This document shows positions 7,247-15,526 of a DNA stretch of 36,124 nt, piece after piece; position 1 is the first letter of the stretch; each line of letters starts with the position of its first letter. The DNA is taken from NCBI RefSeq assembly GCF_000156175.1, contig NZ_GG692711.1:265371-301494 (forward strand), read 5' to 3'. The notes under the pieces are model-generated. The model made no database searches, was not told the origin of the DNA, and was given only the letters and a program-made list of their open reading frames with translations. This DNA comes from Collinsella intestinalis DSM 13280 (GTDB lineage: Bacteria; Actinomycetota; Coriobacteriia; Coriobacteriales; Coriobacteriaceae). Made by a program: the position numbers and the translations under genes.

Positions 7247-7636
7247 ATGAAAACCATCCACGTAGCAGCAGCAATCATCTTAAACGGCAATAAGGTCCTC
7301 GCCTGCCAGCGCGGATATGGCGAGTTCAAGGGCGGCTGGGAGTTTCCCGGCGGCAAACTCGAACCCAATGAGACTGCTGAGCAGGCCTGCATCCGCGAGA
7401 TCAAAGAAGAGCTGAGCGTCGATATCGAGGTCGCACGTCACCTCTACACTGCCGAGCACGACTACGACACCTTCCATCTTTCGATGGATTGCTTCGCCTG
7501 CTCGATTGTTTCCGGCACCATTGTCGATACCGAGCACGAAGACATGAAGTGGCTGCCCCTCGACAACCTCTGGTCGGTCGATTGGCTTCCGGCCGACATC
7601 AAGGTGGTAGAGGCGATCGAGGCAAGCCTGGCATAG
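7247..7636 (+). CDS. MutT-like NUDIX hydrolase (8-oxo-dGTP/(d)NTP pyrophosphohydrolase)
   Basis: A 129-residue single-domain protein. The NUDIX box is complete at residues 36-58: G36, E42, then REIKEEL with R50, E51, E54 and E55 as the metal-binding and catalytic residues. It is preceded by GEFKGGWEFPGGKLEP, typical of the MutT/NudG group that sanitises oxidised or non-canonical nucleotides. The ATG at 7247 follows TGGAGC at fair spacing; an ATG 11 codons upstream has no ribosome site. The gene converges on the large helicase gene with only 11 nt between the stop codons. NUDIX genes beside DUF3427 helicases may therefore be a functional pair, although that link is inference. Confidence 0.88.
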   Translation: MKTIHVAAAIILNGNKVLACQRGYGEFKGGWEFPGGKLEPNETAEQACIREIKEELSVDIEVARHLYTAEHDYDTFHLSMDCFACSIVSGTIVDTEHEDMKWLPLDNLWSVDWLPADIKVVEAIEASLA

Positions 7637-7647
7637 AGCCCCCGACT

Positions 7648-10602
7648 TTATGCCTCGTCGCCCTCAACAAACACGCTCGTGATGTACTCATAGATATCGC
7701 GCCTGACGGGCGTTTCCAACTGATAGCCGATTTCGACGGCGTTCTCGTTCGCGATCGTCATCGTCTGCACAAAATGCCCCGTCGGGTGCATCTGGCCGAG
7801 GAAATAAAACTCCTTACTTCCTTTGTCGTTCGTGTTCTTGCGAACAAACAGATAGATTTTCATGCCGTTACCCGGCCATGCCATGAGCCGCTGAATATCC
7901 TTCGATGCAAGCGTTCGTCTCTTTTTCGAGATGCCGATGAGCTCGCAATCCGAGACAAAACGATCCTCGTATTTGATGGTGTCGCTGATGTCGGGCGCTT
8001 TATCGTAGTTGATGAACACCGGGAACGTATTCGTCTTCTCGTTGTACATATAACCGCCGATGTTTTGCGGCGTTTCGCTTCGATCCCATCCGAGCAGGCG
8101 ACATACCTCCTCATAGGTATACTTCGCGTTCAACACGAAGCTCGTATCCCGATATGTCTGCGCGTAAAGTTCCTCATGGCGATGAATACCGAATTCGACG
8201 ACCTCATTCAACTGTCGCCTGAACTCCGGATCCAGCAGACTTGCACGGGCCGCATCCGTCCAGCGAAGGACACCATCGGCCCCCTCCTCGACGAGCGATA
8301 CGAACCAATTCGGCGAAGAAAAGCCACCGTTAAGCACATTCGTTGCGGACTTCAGAGCTGCCACTCTCGTGCCAACAGAGCTCTCCGCACTCGGCTGCTT
8401 GCCGCCACCGACAACAGCAAAAGCCCCATCCCGTGCAAGAAGCGCACGCAACAGATACAGTTCATCGGCGCGCTTACCGTTCGCGAGCTTCTTTGAAACG
8501 AATTTGAGAATGTTCTCCTGCGCCTCGCTGAATGTGACGTCGTACGCCTTTTCATATCGAGACAGAAAACCGTGATAAGAGTCATATTTATTAAAGATGA
8601 GCAATGGGTCGATCGATCCGTTGCGATCGAAATCGAGCAACGAGGGAATCGCGCCGAGCATCTGGCGCAGCCCAAGGTACTCGTCCTTCAAAAACCGAGC
8701 AGCGGTAAAATCGCCCTGATCGATTGCCTGGTAAATTCGTCCCTCCGACACGCGGTCGAAGCTCACGGTAGAGGCGCCAGGAATAACCGTGCTCCCCTCT
8801 TTTACGATCGCGCGCAAACGATCCTTGTTGTAGGTCTTATCGCCCGACAAGGCCACGGGAATCAAGAAGTTCTGCTGGTAATTTCCAATGAAGTCGAGAA
8901 CCAGCGTGCTTTCCTTGTTATCAGCCTTACGCAAGCCACGACCAAGCTGCTGCACGAACACGATGGAAGACTCCGTCCGGCGCAACATGATGATCTGGTT
9001 GACCGCAGGGATGTCGACGCCTTCGTTCAGAATGTTCACCGAAAAGATGTACTCAAGCTCGCCGCTTTCAAGCTTGCGGATCACCTCATCTCGTTCCGCA
9101 TTGCTATCGTTGCCGTCAATCGCTTCCGATTTGTATCCGCGTTGGGTGAACTGCTTCGCCAGCTCACGCGCCTCCTCCAGCCTGCTGCAGAACACCAGGC
9201 CCTTCCTGCCATCTTTCTTGACCGAGTACTCCTCGATCTTATCGATGATGTGGTTCACGCGAGCCTCGCTCGTGAGCTTGGAAAACAGCGTGAAGTCACT
9301 CTGCTCTTCCTCGTCGATGGCAAGGTCGGCGATACCAAAGTAGTGAAACGGCGCGAGCATGTCCTCGCGCAAAGCGTCTTGCAAGGTGATCTGGTAGGCG
9401 ATCACATGGTTGAACAGGGCGAAGACGTCATAGCCGTCGGTTCGGTTGGGGGTCGCCGTCATGCCCAAGCAAAACTTTGGTTTAAAGTGCTCAAGAATGC
9501 GCTGGTAGCCCTTCGCCCCCACGCGATGGGCTTCATCAATGACGATGTAGTCGAACAGCTCGGCATCGATTTTGTCGAGATAACCACAGATGGTCGAACA
9601 CATCGCAAAGGTGCAGGTGAACTCGGTTCCATCGCCACCGGCCCTATACAAGCCGTACGTGTAGTTATCCCCCAACAACTTTTTGTAGCTCGCCATTGAT
9701 GCGGTGAGGATACGCTTCCTGTGCGCCAGAAACAGGACACGGACCGGGGCCGCCGCCTTCACATCAAAGGCCGAGAGGTACGTCTTTCCGGTACCCGTTG
9801 CCGAAACGAGCAGAGCGCGAGGATCACGTCGCTCGTGCAGAGCAGCAAGGGCCTCAAGCGCCTTCTCCTGCATTTTATTCGGCTTGATCTTTTTACTCGA
9901 AGCCTCGTTCTCTCCGAGAACGGCAATGGTGCTGCCGTCCGAAAAAGCGGCCTTGCCCTTAGGACGGGGTGCCATTGCGGTTGAAATGTACTCACGATAA
10001 TGGCTGATCCACGTTTCGGTAAGGGGCGCCGTCTCCGAGCAATTCCAAAGCAGCTCGAACTCGCGCTTCAAATCTCCGACCGCACCATCCGCACCATAAG
10101 AACGGAAGAGGACATTCCACTCCTGATTGCAGGTCAGTGCTCGGTCCGTCAGGTTTGAGCTGCCCACGATCACGGTGTTCAGGCCAGACCTATTGAACAT
10201 ATAGCCCTTGGCATGCAGATTCTGCTGGTAAACGCGCGTCTCGATATTGTCATACGTCAAGAGCTTTCGATACACATCGGGGCTGTTGAAGTTAAGGTAC
10301 GTCGAGGTGAGCAGTCGTCCTTTGATGCCCCGGGCCTTCAACTCCGAGAGCATCTGCACCAGACACGTCAGGCCGCCCTCGGAAACGAATGCGACGCAGA
10401 AGTCGAATGTGTCGTTCTCCCCCAGATCCGCGAACTGACGACGCAACACCGACAGAAGGTTGTCGCCCGTTGTCTTCGAATTCGAAATGAAATGAGGACG
10501 ACTATCGAACTCAACGCTCGCCCCGGCCGAAGCGCCAACCAGATCGAGCCGACTCAAGCCATTTTCAGCAGTTGCATTCACGTGTTCCTCGACGTTAGCC
10601 AT
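7648..10602 (-). CDS. PLD-nuclease/SF2 helicase/DUF3427 fusion protein
   Basis: A 984-residue three-part protein. Residues of about 35-190 are a phospholipase-D-like nuclease domain with one HxK motif (LHAKGYMF, H130 and K132) followed by VIVGSSNLTDRAL. Residues of about 235-560 are an SF2 DEAD/DEAH-type motor: Walker A SATGTGKT (267-274), IVIDEAH (DEAH at 356-359), GMTATPNRTDG, NEGVDIPAVNQIIML and the arginine-finger motif QQLGRGLRK. The C-terminal ~380 residues are the DUF3427 region (DYVT-like YTYEEVCRLLGWDRSETPQN, IGGYMYNEKTNTFPVFINY). The motor suggests ATP-driven translocation on nucleic acid with PLD cleavage. Such proteins occur in variable genomic regions and are often suspected of anti-phage roles. 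ATG 10602 is used; a GTG two codons upstream is possible. Confidence 0.87.
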   Translation of the reverse strand: MANVEEHVNATAENGLSRLDLVGASAGASVEFDSRPHFISNSKTTGDNLLSVLRRQFADLGENDTFDFCVAFVSEGGLTCLVQMLSELKARGIKGRLLTSTYLNFNSPDVYRKLLTYDNIETRVYQQNLHAKGYMFNRSGLNTVIVGSSNLTDRALTCNQEWNVLFRSYGADGAVGDLKREFELLWNCSETAPLTETWISHYREYISTAMAPRPKGKAAFSDGSTIAVLGENEASSKKIKPNKMQEKALEALAALHERRDPRALLVSATGTGKTYLSAFDVKAAAPVRVLFLAHRKRILTASMASYKKLLGDNYTYGLYRAGGDGTEFTCTFAMCSTICGYLDKIDAELFDYIVIDEAHRVGAKGYQRILEHFKPKFCLGMTATPNRTDGYDVFALFNHVIAYQITLQDALREDMLAPFHYFGIADLAIDEEEQSDFTLFSKLTSEARVNHIIDKIEEYSVKKDGRKGLVFCSRLEEARELAKQFTQRGYKSEAIDGNDSNAERDEVIRKLESGELEYIFSVNILNEGVDIPAVNQIIMLRRTESSIVFVQQLGRGLRKADNKESTLVLDFIGNYQQNFLIPVALSGDKTYNKDRLRAIVKEGSTVIPGASTVSFDRVSEGRIYQAIDQGDFTAARFLKDEYLGLRQMLGAIPSLLDFDRNGSIDPLLIFNKYDSYHGFLSRYEKAYDVTFSEAQENILKFVSKKLANGKRADELYLLRALLARDGAFAVVGGGKQPSAESSVGTRVAALKSATNVLNGGFSSPNWFVSLVEEGADGVLRWTDAARASLLDPEFRRQLNEVVEFGIHRHEELYAQTYRDTSFVLNAKYTYEEVCRLLGWDRSETPQNIGGYMYNEKTNTFPVFINYDKAPDISDTIKYEDRFVSDCELIGISKKRRTLASKDIQRLMAWPGNGMKIYLFVRKNTNDKGSKEFYFLGQMHPTGHFVQTMTIANENAVEIGYQLETPVRRDIYEYITSVFVEGDEA

Positions 10603-10656
10603 GCTCACACCATTTCAAAATACAACAGGTCATGGCCAGGATACCAAAGCGCCGCA

Positions 10657-10662
10657 TATAAT
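10657..10662 (+). promoter_or_regulatory. Probable -10 box of the cysteine hydrolase gene
   Basis: A TATAAT hexamer lies 59 nt upstream of the hydrolase start codon, in the 118-bp gap between the divergent helicase and hydrolase genes. No convincing -35 box is seen at 16-18 nt. Confidence 0.4.
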
Positions 10663-10720
10663 GGCAGGCAGCCGGCATTTCAGATGTGTCCCAGCTCAAC
10701 TCACCAAAGGAGCCCTCGCC

Positions 10721-11251
10721 ATGTCCAACTCCTATCTCATCGTCGTCGACATGCAAAATGACTTCATCGACGGCGCCCTGGGCACGCCCGAGGCGCAGGC
10801 CATCGTCGAAGCAGTCGCCCAGCGCGCCAGCAGCTTCGACGGTACGGTCGTTTTCACCAAAGACACCCACGGCAGCGACTACGCCGCCACGCAAGAGGGT
10901 CGCAATCTGCCCATTCCCCACTGCATCACCGGCACGACCGGCTGGGAACTCGCACCCACCCTCGAAACGATTCGCGCCCGCCGCAGCGCTCCCGTGTTCG
11001 AAAAGCCCTCGTTCGGATCGCTCGACCTCGCCCACTGGCTTGTCGCGCAAAACAACGTCGCGCCCATCGACTCCATCGAACTCTGCGGTCTATGCACCGA
11101 CATCTGCGTGGTCAGCAACGCCCTCACCATCAAGGCGCACCTGCCCGAGGTCCCGCTCGCAGTGAATCCCGCCCTGTGCGCCGGCGTCACCCCCGCCGCG
11201 CACGACGCCGCGATCGCCACCATGGCGAGCTGCCAGGTGCAAATCCTGTAA
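10721..11251 (+). CDS. Isochorismatase-fold cysteine hydrolase, nicotinamidase-like
   Basis: A 176-residue protein with the isochorismatase/nicotinamidase catalytic triad: D10 (LIVVDMQNDF), K95 (VFEKPSFGS) and C129 (LCGLCTDICVVSNAL). A D48-x-H50 pair (FTKDTH) and H67 (LPIPHCITGT) are placed as the metal ligands of nicotinamidase PncA are. This favours amide hydrolysis of nicotinamide or a similar substrate, feeding NAD salvage. The ATG at 10721 follows AAAGGAGCCCTCGCC; an upstream in-frame extension has no ribosome site and is not conserved in character. It is divergent from the PLD-helicase and converges on the nuclease gene. The exact substrate is not provable here. Confidence 0.82.
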   Translation: MSNSYLIVVDMQNDFIDGALGTPEAQAIVEAVAQRASSFDGTVVFTKDTHGSDYAATQEGRNLPIPHCITGTTGWELAPTLETIRARRSAPVFEKPSFGSLDLAHWLVAQNNVAPIDSIELCGLCTDICVVSNALTIKAHLPEVPLAVNPALCAGVTPAAHDAAIATMASCQVQIL

Positions 11252-11388
11252 CCGCGCTCGGGCCTCGTCTTGCGGCGGCCCTTCGCCCCGATGACCCGCC
11301 GGAGACGGGCCCCATGCCCACGCACGGATCTCACCCCGCGCCGCCTCTCGCGACCTCGCGATTGGCGGCGTTCTTGTATTTTGGCCAA

Positions 11389-12366
11389 CTACCGCGCCAA
11401 CGCCGCAGCGTACTGTTTGAATGCGGGGATGAGCTGCATGCGCAGCACATTGCGACGAGCATCGAAACCGCCGCTGCGGATTCTCAGCCGAATGCCCATC
11501 GCACGCGCAACGTCCGCGACGAGCTGGTTATATAGATGCTCTTCGACAATGTCCTCGTACCAGACGTTCAATATGGTCCATCCCGAACCCACCAACTTGT
11601 TCTGCCTGCGGTCATCGCGGCCGGCCTGCTCGATTGCATGGAACTTGCGACCCTTGTACTCGAGACCGACCTTATGACCGGGGAATGCAACGTCCACATA
11701 GCGGTCCCCGTCGGCGGTTGAGACGCGATGGTTGAGCGAGACGGGCCCGAGGGCATAACCACCGAGTCGCCGCGGCCAGGTAAGCAATGCGCACAGAACG
11801 GATTCCATGGGCGAGTTGGACCCGTCGCTGACCAGCTCAAGCGCCTCACGGGCCCGGACGATTCCCGGCGCTCCGGGCATCGCATCTAACACGCGTGCGA
11901 TCTGCTCGACGGAAGTCAGGGGCTTCGCCGTGTTGGTAAGGCCATCCCACGAATCATCGAGGAGGTAGGTTCCACACAGCTCGAGGCCGATCAGCGCCAG
12001 CTCCTCGACGGTGCGCTGCCGCTTCTTGTGCAGGTCAACCGTTGCAAGATGCAGAAATGTCAGAGCCGGGCTCGTCACCAAGACATCCCTATTCACGTAA
12101 ATAAGCGAACGAGGTGGTAACTCCGCCGCACTGCGGTGGCACACGATGTCGTCGCGGCTACGGGCGCCCGACTCTTTGGACACCAGGATATGCACGGGGC
12201 GCGTTTTCACACCCAAGCGCTCCATGTCGTCCGTAAACATCGCTTTTGGCGATATGCCGCAGCCATCCAGCTTTTGCGTGCGCGGCCTATCCAAAAACTC
12301 CGGCGCTAATCGCCCGCTCGATCGCATAAATTCGAGCGCTGACTCTCCAAAAATGCATACGCTCAT
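11389..12366 (-). CDS. DUF559/Vsr-like endonuclease-domain protein with AbiEi-like N-terminal half
   Basis: A 325-residue protein. The C-terminal ~110 residues look like a PD-(D/E)XK/Vsr-type nuclease domain: RYVDVAFPGHKVGLEYKGRK (Asp, then E-x-K), FHAIEQAGRDDRRQNKLVGS, and GWTILNVWYEDIV. The N-terminal half (RPVHILVSKE, then PPRSLIYVNRDVLVTSPALT followed by FLHLATVDL) resembles the C-terminal region of AbiEi-type proteins, a pairing often seen in actinobacteria. ATG 12366 follows GAGGGGGCGACGGT-like sequence; an upstream extension would run into the repeat region. The protein is cytoplasmic with no signal peptide. The nuclease role is predicted from fold motifs, and no partner toxin gene is adjacent. 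Confidence 0.72.
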   Translation of the reverse strand: MSVCIFGESALEFMRSSGRLAPEFLDRPRTQKLDGCGISPKAMFTDDMERLGVKTRPVHILVSKESGARSRDDIVCHRSAAELPPRSLIYVNRDVLVTSPALTFLHLATVDLHKKRQRTVEELALIGLELCGTYLLDDSWDGLTNTAKPLTSVEQIARVLDAMPGAPGIVRAREALELVSDGSNSPMESVLCALLTWPRRLGGYALGPVSLNHRVSTADGDRYVDVAFPGHKVGLEYKGRKFHAIEQAGRDDRRQNKLVGSGWTILNVWYEDIVEEHLYNQLVADVARAMGIRLRIRSGGFDARRNVLRMQLIPAFKQYAAALAR

Positions 12367-12404
12367 GACCGTCGCCCCCTCGGCCCGATACGTTTTGCTC
12401 GGTG

Positions 12405-12429
12405 TGGTCAAAATACCCCGATTGTGCGC
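12405..12429 (+). repeat. 25-bp inverted repeat, left copy
   Basis: The sequence tggtcaaaataccccgattg plus tgcgc is the reverse complement of 12586-12610 with one mismatch. It lies in the 629-bp gene-free stretch in front of the nuclease gene. The two copies are 156 bp apart, too far for a simple terminator. Confidence 0.65.
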
Positions 12430-12860
12430 CGAGCAATCAGTGGCGCAGTCGCGTTTGCCCAGAATTGAGAAAACCGATCCGGCCAGCCACGCGCCGTGGC
12501 AACCATTGCCTCCAGCCGCCATCGGCAAAACCCCAGGATTGCCCCGCGCGAGAAAATATGCACGAGTGTTTTGACCCCGCTTTCAGCGCACAATCAGGGT
12601 ATTTTGACCATTTTCCCGGAAACGCATATTTTGTGACCCCCTTTTGAGGGTTTGAGAACTTTTTCGCGCGCCATGTTGCCGCTGCAGAACCACCCGCCGC
12701 CACCCCTCCCTGAGCGTCCAGACAAAAGCAGGGGCACAATCAGCTCTTGGCCTGTTCGGACGGACACTTAGACGCTCCATCTTCCCCGTCAACACGCCGA
12801 TCGCCATTCCACGACCATCTCCCCAAGGCCTTGAACTGCACGTTCGCTCATTTGTGAACT
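12430..12860. other. Gene-free intergenic stretch containing the repeat pair
   Basis: Between the nuclease start (12366) and the rubrerythrin start (12996) no ORF has a ribosome site or a recognisable domain. The stretch holds the two arms of the 25-bp inverted repeat and a local hairpin-like acccccttttgagggtttg at about 12635-12654. Open frames on the minus strand through the repeat (for example GVTKYAFPGKWSKYPDCALK) look like chance translation of repeat DNA. It is plausibly a species-specific intergenic repeat unit. Confidence 0.4.
12586..12610 (-). repeat. 25-bp inverted repeat, right copy
   Basis: The sequence gcgcacaatcagggtatttt plus gacca is the reverse complement of 12405-12429 except for one base in the centre. 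It is followed by an AT-rich stretch (cattttcccggaaacgcata). Confidence 0.65.
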
Positions 12861-12865
12861 ATTTG

Positions 12866-12925
12866 AGAATGAATCCTAATATGTTTCCGTTTTAGGCTCA
12901 TATGATTCTGAAACTGTGCCATAAT
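12866..12925 (+). promoter_or_regulatory. Rubrerythrin promoter: extended -10 and possible operator
   Basis: TGC followed directly by CATAAT (12917-12925) fits an extended -10 promoter, which explains the lack of a good -35 box. Just upstream, AGAATGAATCCTAA (12866-12879) and TTAGG...ATTCT (12892-12908) form an imperfect dyad in AT-rich DNA, a reasonable place for a peroxide- or iron-responsive regulator. The regulator's identity is unknown. Confidence 0.45.
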
Positions 12926-12995
12926 GCAGATGTCAAAGCGCGACCGCGGGTTCGCCCCAAGGAGCGCATTCGCCTGTGTTCAAAGGAGAACAAAC

Positions 12996-13556
12996 ATGAA
13001 GTTCGTTTGCCCCGTTTGCGGTTTCGTTGAGGAGTTCGACGGCGAGGAGCTGCCCGCTGACTTCAAGTGCCCCCAGTGCGGCGTCTCCGGCGACCGCTTC
13101 ACCAAGGTCGAGGAGGGCAAGATGACCTGGGCCGCCGAGCACATCGTGGGCGTTGCTCACGAGGAGGGCGTCACCGAGGACATCATCATGGACCTGCGCG
13201 CCAATTTCGAGGGCGAGTGCTCTGAGGTCGGTATGTACCTGGCCATGGCCCGCGTTGCCCACCGCGAGGGCTACCCCGAGATCGGCCTGTACTGGGAGAA
13301 GGCCGCCTACGAGGAGGCCGAGCATGCTTCCAAGTTCGCCGAGCTCCTGGGCGAGGTCGTGACCACCTCCACCAAGAAGAACCTCGAGATGCGTGTTGAG
13401 GCCGAGAACGGCGCCACCGCCGGCAAGTTCGACCTTGCCAAGCGCGCCAAGGCCGCTGGCCTGGACGCCATCCACGACACCGTGCACGAGATGGCTCGCG
13501 ACGAGGCCCGTCACGGCAAGGCCTTCGCCGGTCTCCTGGCTCGTTACTTCGGCTAA
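12996..13556 (+). CDS. Rubrerythrin with N-terminal rubredoxin domain ('reverse' rubrerythrin)
   Basis: A 186-residue protein. The rubredoxin-like domain comes first, with CPVCG and CPQCG (Cys 5, 8, 25, 28) binding one iron. A ferritin-like diiron four-helix domain follows, with ligand motifs [32 protein letters not shown] and [14 protein letters not shown]. The classical order is the reverse, so this belongs to the reverse-rubrerythrin type, known from strict anaerobes such as clostridia as NADH-dependent peroxide and oxygen reductases. The ATG at 12996 follows AAAGGAGAACAAAC. The coding sequence has very biased codons (GAG, GCC, AAG), as expected of a highly expressed gene. A strong terminator ends the single-gene unit. 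Confidence 0.93.
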   Translation: MKFVCPVCGFVEEFDGEELPADFKCPQCGVSGDRFTKVEEGKMTWAAEHIVGVAHEEGVTEDIIMDLRANFEGECSEVGMYLAMARVAHREGYPEIGLYWEKAAYEEAEHASKFAELLGEVVTTSTKKNLEMRVEAENGATAGKFDLAKRAKAAGLDAIHDTVHEMARDEARHGKAFAGLLARYFG

Positions 13557-13600
13557 ACCGAGGCAACGCTTCGCAAAACGCTTTCCATAACGGATCGCAA

Positions 13601-13631
13601 AAGACCCTGGGGTTCGCCCCAGGGTCTTTTT
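13601..13631 (+). terminator. Rho-independent terminator of the rubrerythrin gene
   Basis: A perfect 12-bp stem (aagaccctgggg / ccccagggtctt) closes on a UUCG tetraloop at 13613-13616 and is followed by a T-run. It starts 44 nt after the rubrerythrin stop. Confidence 0.95.
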
Positions 13632-13781
13632 CATATGCGGAAAGCAGGGCCCACGGCACTAGTTTTTATGAACGAACCCCCGCGTCTACAGAGCATTCGC
13701 ATCCGAATGGTAACGTTGTATCTTTAACGCTGGGCAACCGTGTCGGTTTGCGCCCAAGGGACACTCGTGAGGAGCCACTCG

Positions 13782-14354
13782 ATGACAAATGTGCTTGAGG
13801 ATCGCGCGATGCGCGAATCGCGAAAGGCCTGCGCGGAAGCCTGCCCCATGCGTTGCGCAACCAGCCCCATCGACGAGGTTGCCCACATCGCCCATATCTT
13901 AGAAACGCAGGGTAGGTTCGGCCTCACGCGAAGCTTTATCCAGCACGGCACCATGAGCGTGCATGCACACGTGATCTCCGTTGCACGCGCCAGCCTCGCC
14001 ATGGCCGGGCGACTCGAGCGCCTGGGGATCCGCATCGATCGCGCTTCGCTCATCCGCGGTGCGCTCCTTCACGACTACTTCCTCTACGACTGGCACGACC
14101 CCGACCCATCGCATCGCCTGCATGGGTTCACGCACCCATTCACCGCGCTCGCCCGCGCGGAAGAGGACTTTGACGACCTGACCGAACGAGAGCGCAACAT
14201 CATCTCCCGTCACATGTTCCCGCTGGTTCCCATCCCTCCCACCTGCCGCGAAGCATGGTTGGTGTGCCTGGCCGACAAGGCCTGTGCGCTCCATGAAACC
14301 ATCGCGGGGCGGCTACCCAAGCGCTCCACAGGCTGCAAGGAGGTATCGCAATGA
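13782..14354 (+). CDS. HD-domain phosphohydrolase-like protein
   Basis: A 190-residue protein. The HD core is visible as an upstream His-rich helix (HGTMSVHAHVISVARASL), then LIRGALLHDYFLYDWHD with the HD pair at residues 97-98, and later LTERERNIISRHMFPLVPIP and WLVCLADKACALHET with the final Asp. The family hydrolyses phosphate esters of nucleotides or cyclic nucleotides; the substrate is unknown. The start at 13782 follows GTGAGGAGCCACTCG; an upstream in-frame ATG at 13740 has no ribosome site. Its TGA overlaps the ATG of the next gene (ATGA), so the HD protein and the CmpB-like membrane protein are made together and may act on the same pathway. Confidence 0.8.
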   Translation: MTNVLEDRAMRESRKACAEACPMRCATSPIDEVAHIAHILETQGRFGLTRSFIQHGTMSVHAHVISVARASLAMAGRLERLGIRIDRASLIRGALLHDYFLYDWHDPDPSHRLHGFTHPFTALARAEEDFDDLTERERNIISRHMFPLVPIPPTCREAWLVCLADKACALHETIAGRLPKRSTGCKEVSQ

Positions 14355-15340
14355 TGACGGACTTGAGCGGGATCATCTCTGAACTGAACTCGACGGGCGC
14401 TCCCCTATCGGCGCTGTTTTTGTCGTTCATCGTCTTCTCATTCATTGGCTGGCTCTACGAATCCACCATCTGCGCCCTTGCGAACTACGGGCACTTTGCC
14501 AACAGCGGATTCCTGCTTGGCCCATGCTGCCCCATCTACGGTGTGGGATCACTCGCATGCTGGTTTCTGCTGCGAGACATTCCGAGCGTCGCCGTTCAGT
14601 TTGCGGCCGCCGCGCTCGTATGCAGCGCGATCGAATACGGCGTAGGAGCGGTGCTCGAACGGATCACCGGAGCGCGATTCTGGGATTACTCCAAGTTCCC
14701 CTTCAACATCAACGGCAGGGTCTGCCTCTATGGCGCCGCGCTCTTTGGAGCGGGGGCGGTGCTCATTTGCCGTATCGCCGAACCCGCCCTGCTGAACGCA
14801 TTGGAACTCATACCGCCGACCATCCTGGCAGCGGCAGCCTTTGCATGCGCAGCGCTCCTGGTCATCGACACCGTGTTCACGCTGGTCAGCTGGCGTCAGC
14901 TCTCGCAAAAGCTCGAGCTTCTCAGAATCGAACTCGCCGACAAGGTCAACGACTCGCTCAAAGATGCTTCCAACTCTCTGCTCGACAGAATGCCCGATGC
15001 GGCACTGGATTCTGCTGCGGGAATCAAAGCCCGGAGCGGGGAACTCAATTCATGGCTCGCCGAGATGTCGGATAGCGCCTTCGAGGCCGTACGCGGCAAG
15101 GTGGAGATGCCCTCGTTCATGGCCGAGGGCGGGCAGAACCTCAGGCTGGTTGTGCGCCATGCCCGCAGCATTGCCCAGCGCGCCGAGATCTCCACCCCCG
15201 AAAAGCTGAAGACCGTTCTTACCCGCCGTGAACTGCGTTTCTTCAACGCGTTCCCAGAGATCAAGCTGAAGGCATATGAGGGAATCATCCGCGCGACGAA
15301 CCTCAAGGAGCGAGCACGCGAGCTGTTTTGCAGGAGGTAG
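14351..15340 (+). CDS. CmpB-type (PF06541) putative ABC transporter permease membrane protein
   Basis: A 329-residue protein. The first ~190 residues hold about five hydrophobic segments with the CmpB-family pattern FSFIGWLYESTICALANYGH, FANSGFLLGPCCPIYGVGS, YGVGAVLERITGARFWDYSK and FNINGRVCLYGAALFGAGAV. The C-terminal ~140 residues are soluble, helical and charged. The family is labelled an ABC permease, but no ATPase is next to it, and its true transport role is doubtful. The ATG overlaps the HD-gene stop and has an AAGGAGG site inside that gene, which indicates translational coupling. It ends about 190 nt before the next gene. Confidence 0.75.
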   Translation: MMTDLSGIISELNSTGAPLSALFLSFIVFSFIGWLYESTICALANYGHFANSGFLLGPCCPIYGVGSLACWFLLRDIPSVAVQFAAAALVCSAIEYGVGAVLERITGARFWDYSKFPFNINGRVCLYGAALFGAGAVLICRIAEPALLNALELIPPTILAAAAFACAALLVIDTVFTLVSWRQLSQKLELLRIELADKVNDSLKDASNSLLDRMPDAALDSAAGIKARSGELNSWLAEMSDSAFEAVRGKVEMPSFMAEGGQNLRLVVRHARSIAQRAEISTPEKLKTVLTRRELRFFNAFPEIKLKAYEGIIRATNLKERARELFCRR

Positions 15341-15526
15341 CGGGCAACCATAACGGGCAGCGACATTATCACTCCACTCACGGATTGGAACCATCGCCCC
15401 ATGATGCTCCCTCCCCGTCTGCGGCATACTCAGGAGAACCGAGACGCGAAGACGTCCTCCCCCGAAAAGAGGGCTGCCGACAGCGCGCCTCAAAATGACA
15501 ATACGCAGTTTAACCTGGGAGGACCC

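Noticed and set aside
12437-12739. A 100-codon minus-strand frame over the 25-bp repeat region.
   Set aside because: It has no ribosome site or domain and reads through both repeat arms; it is probably repeat DNA rather than a gene.
12933-13634. A 233-codon minus-strand frame over rubrerythrin.
   Set aside because: It is the shadow of strongly biased codons in rubrerythrin, and it runs through that gene's terminator.
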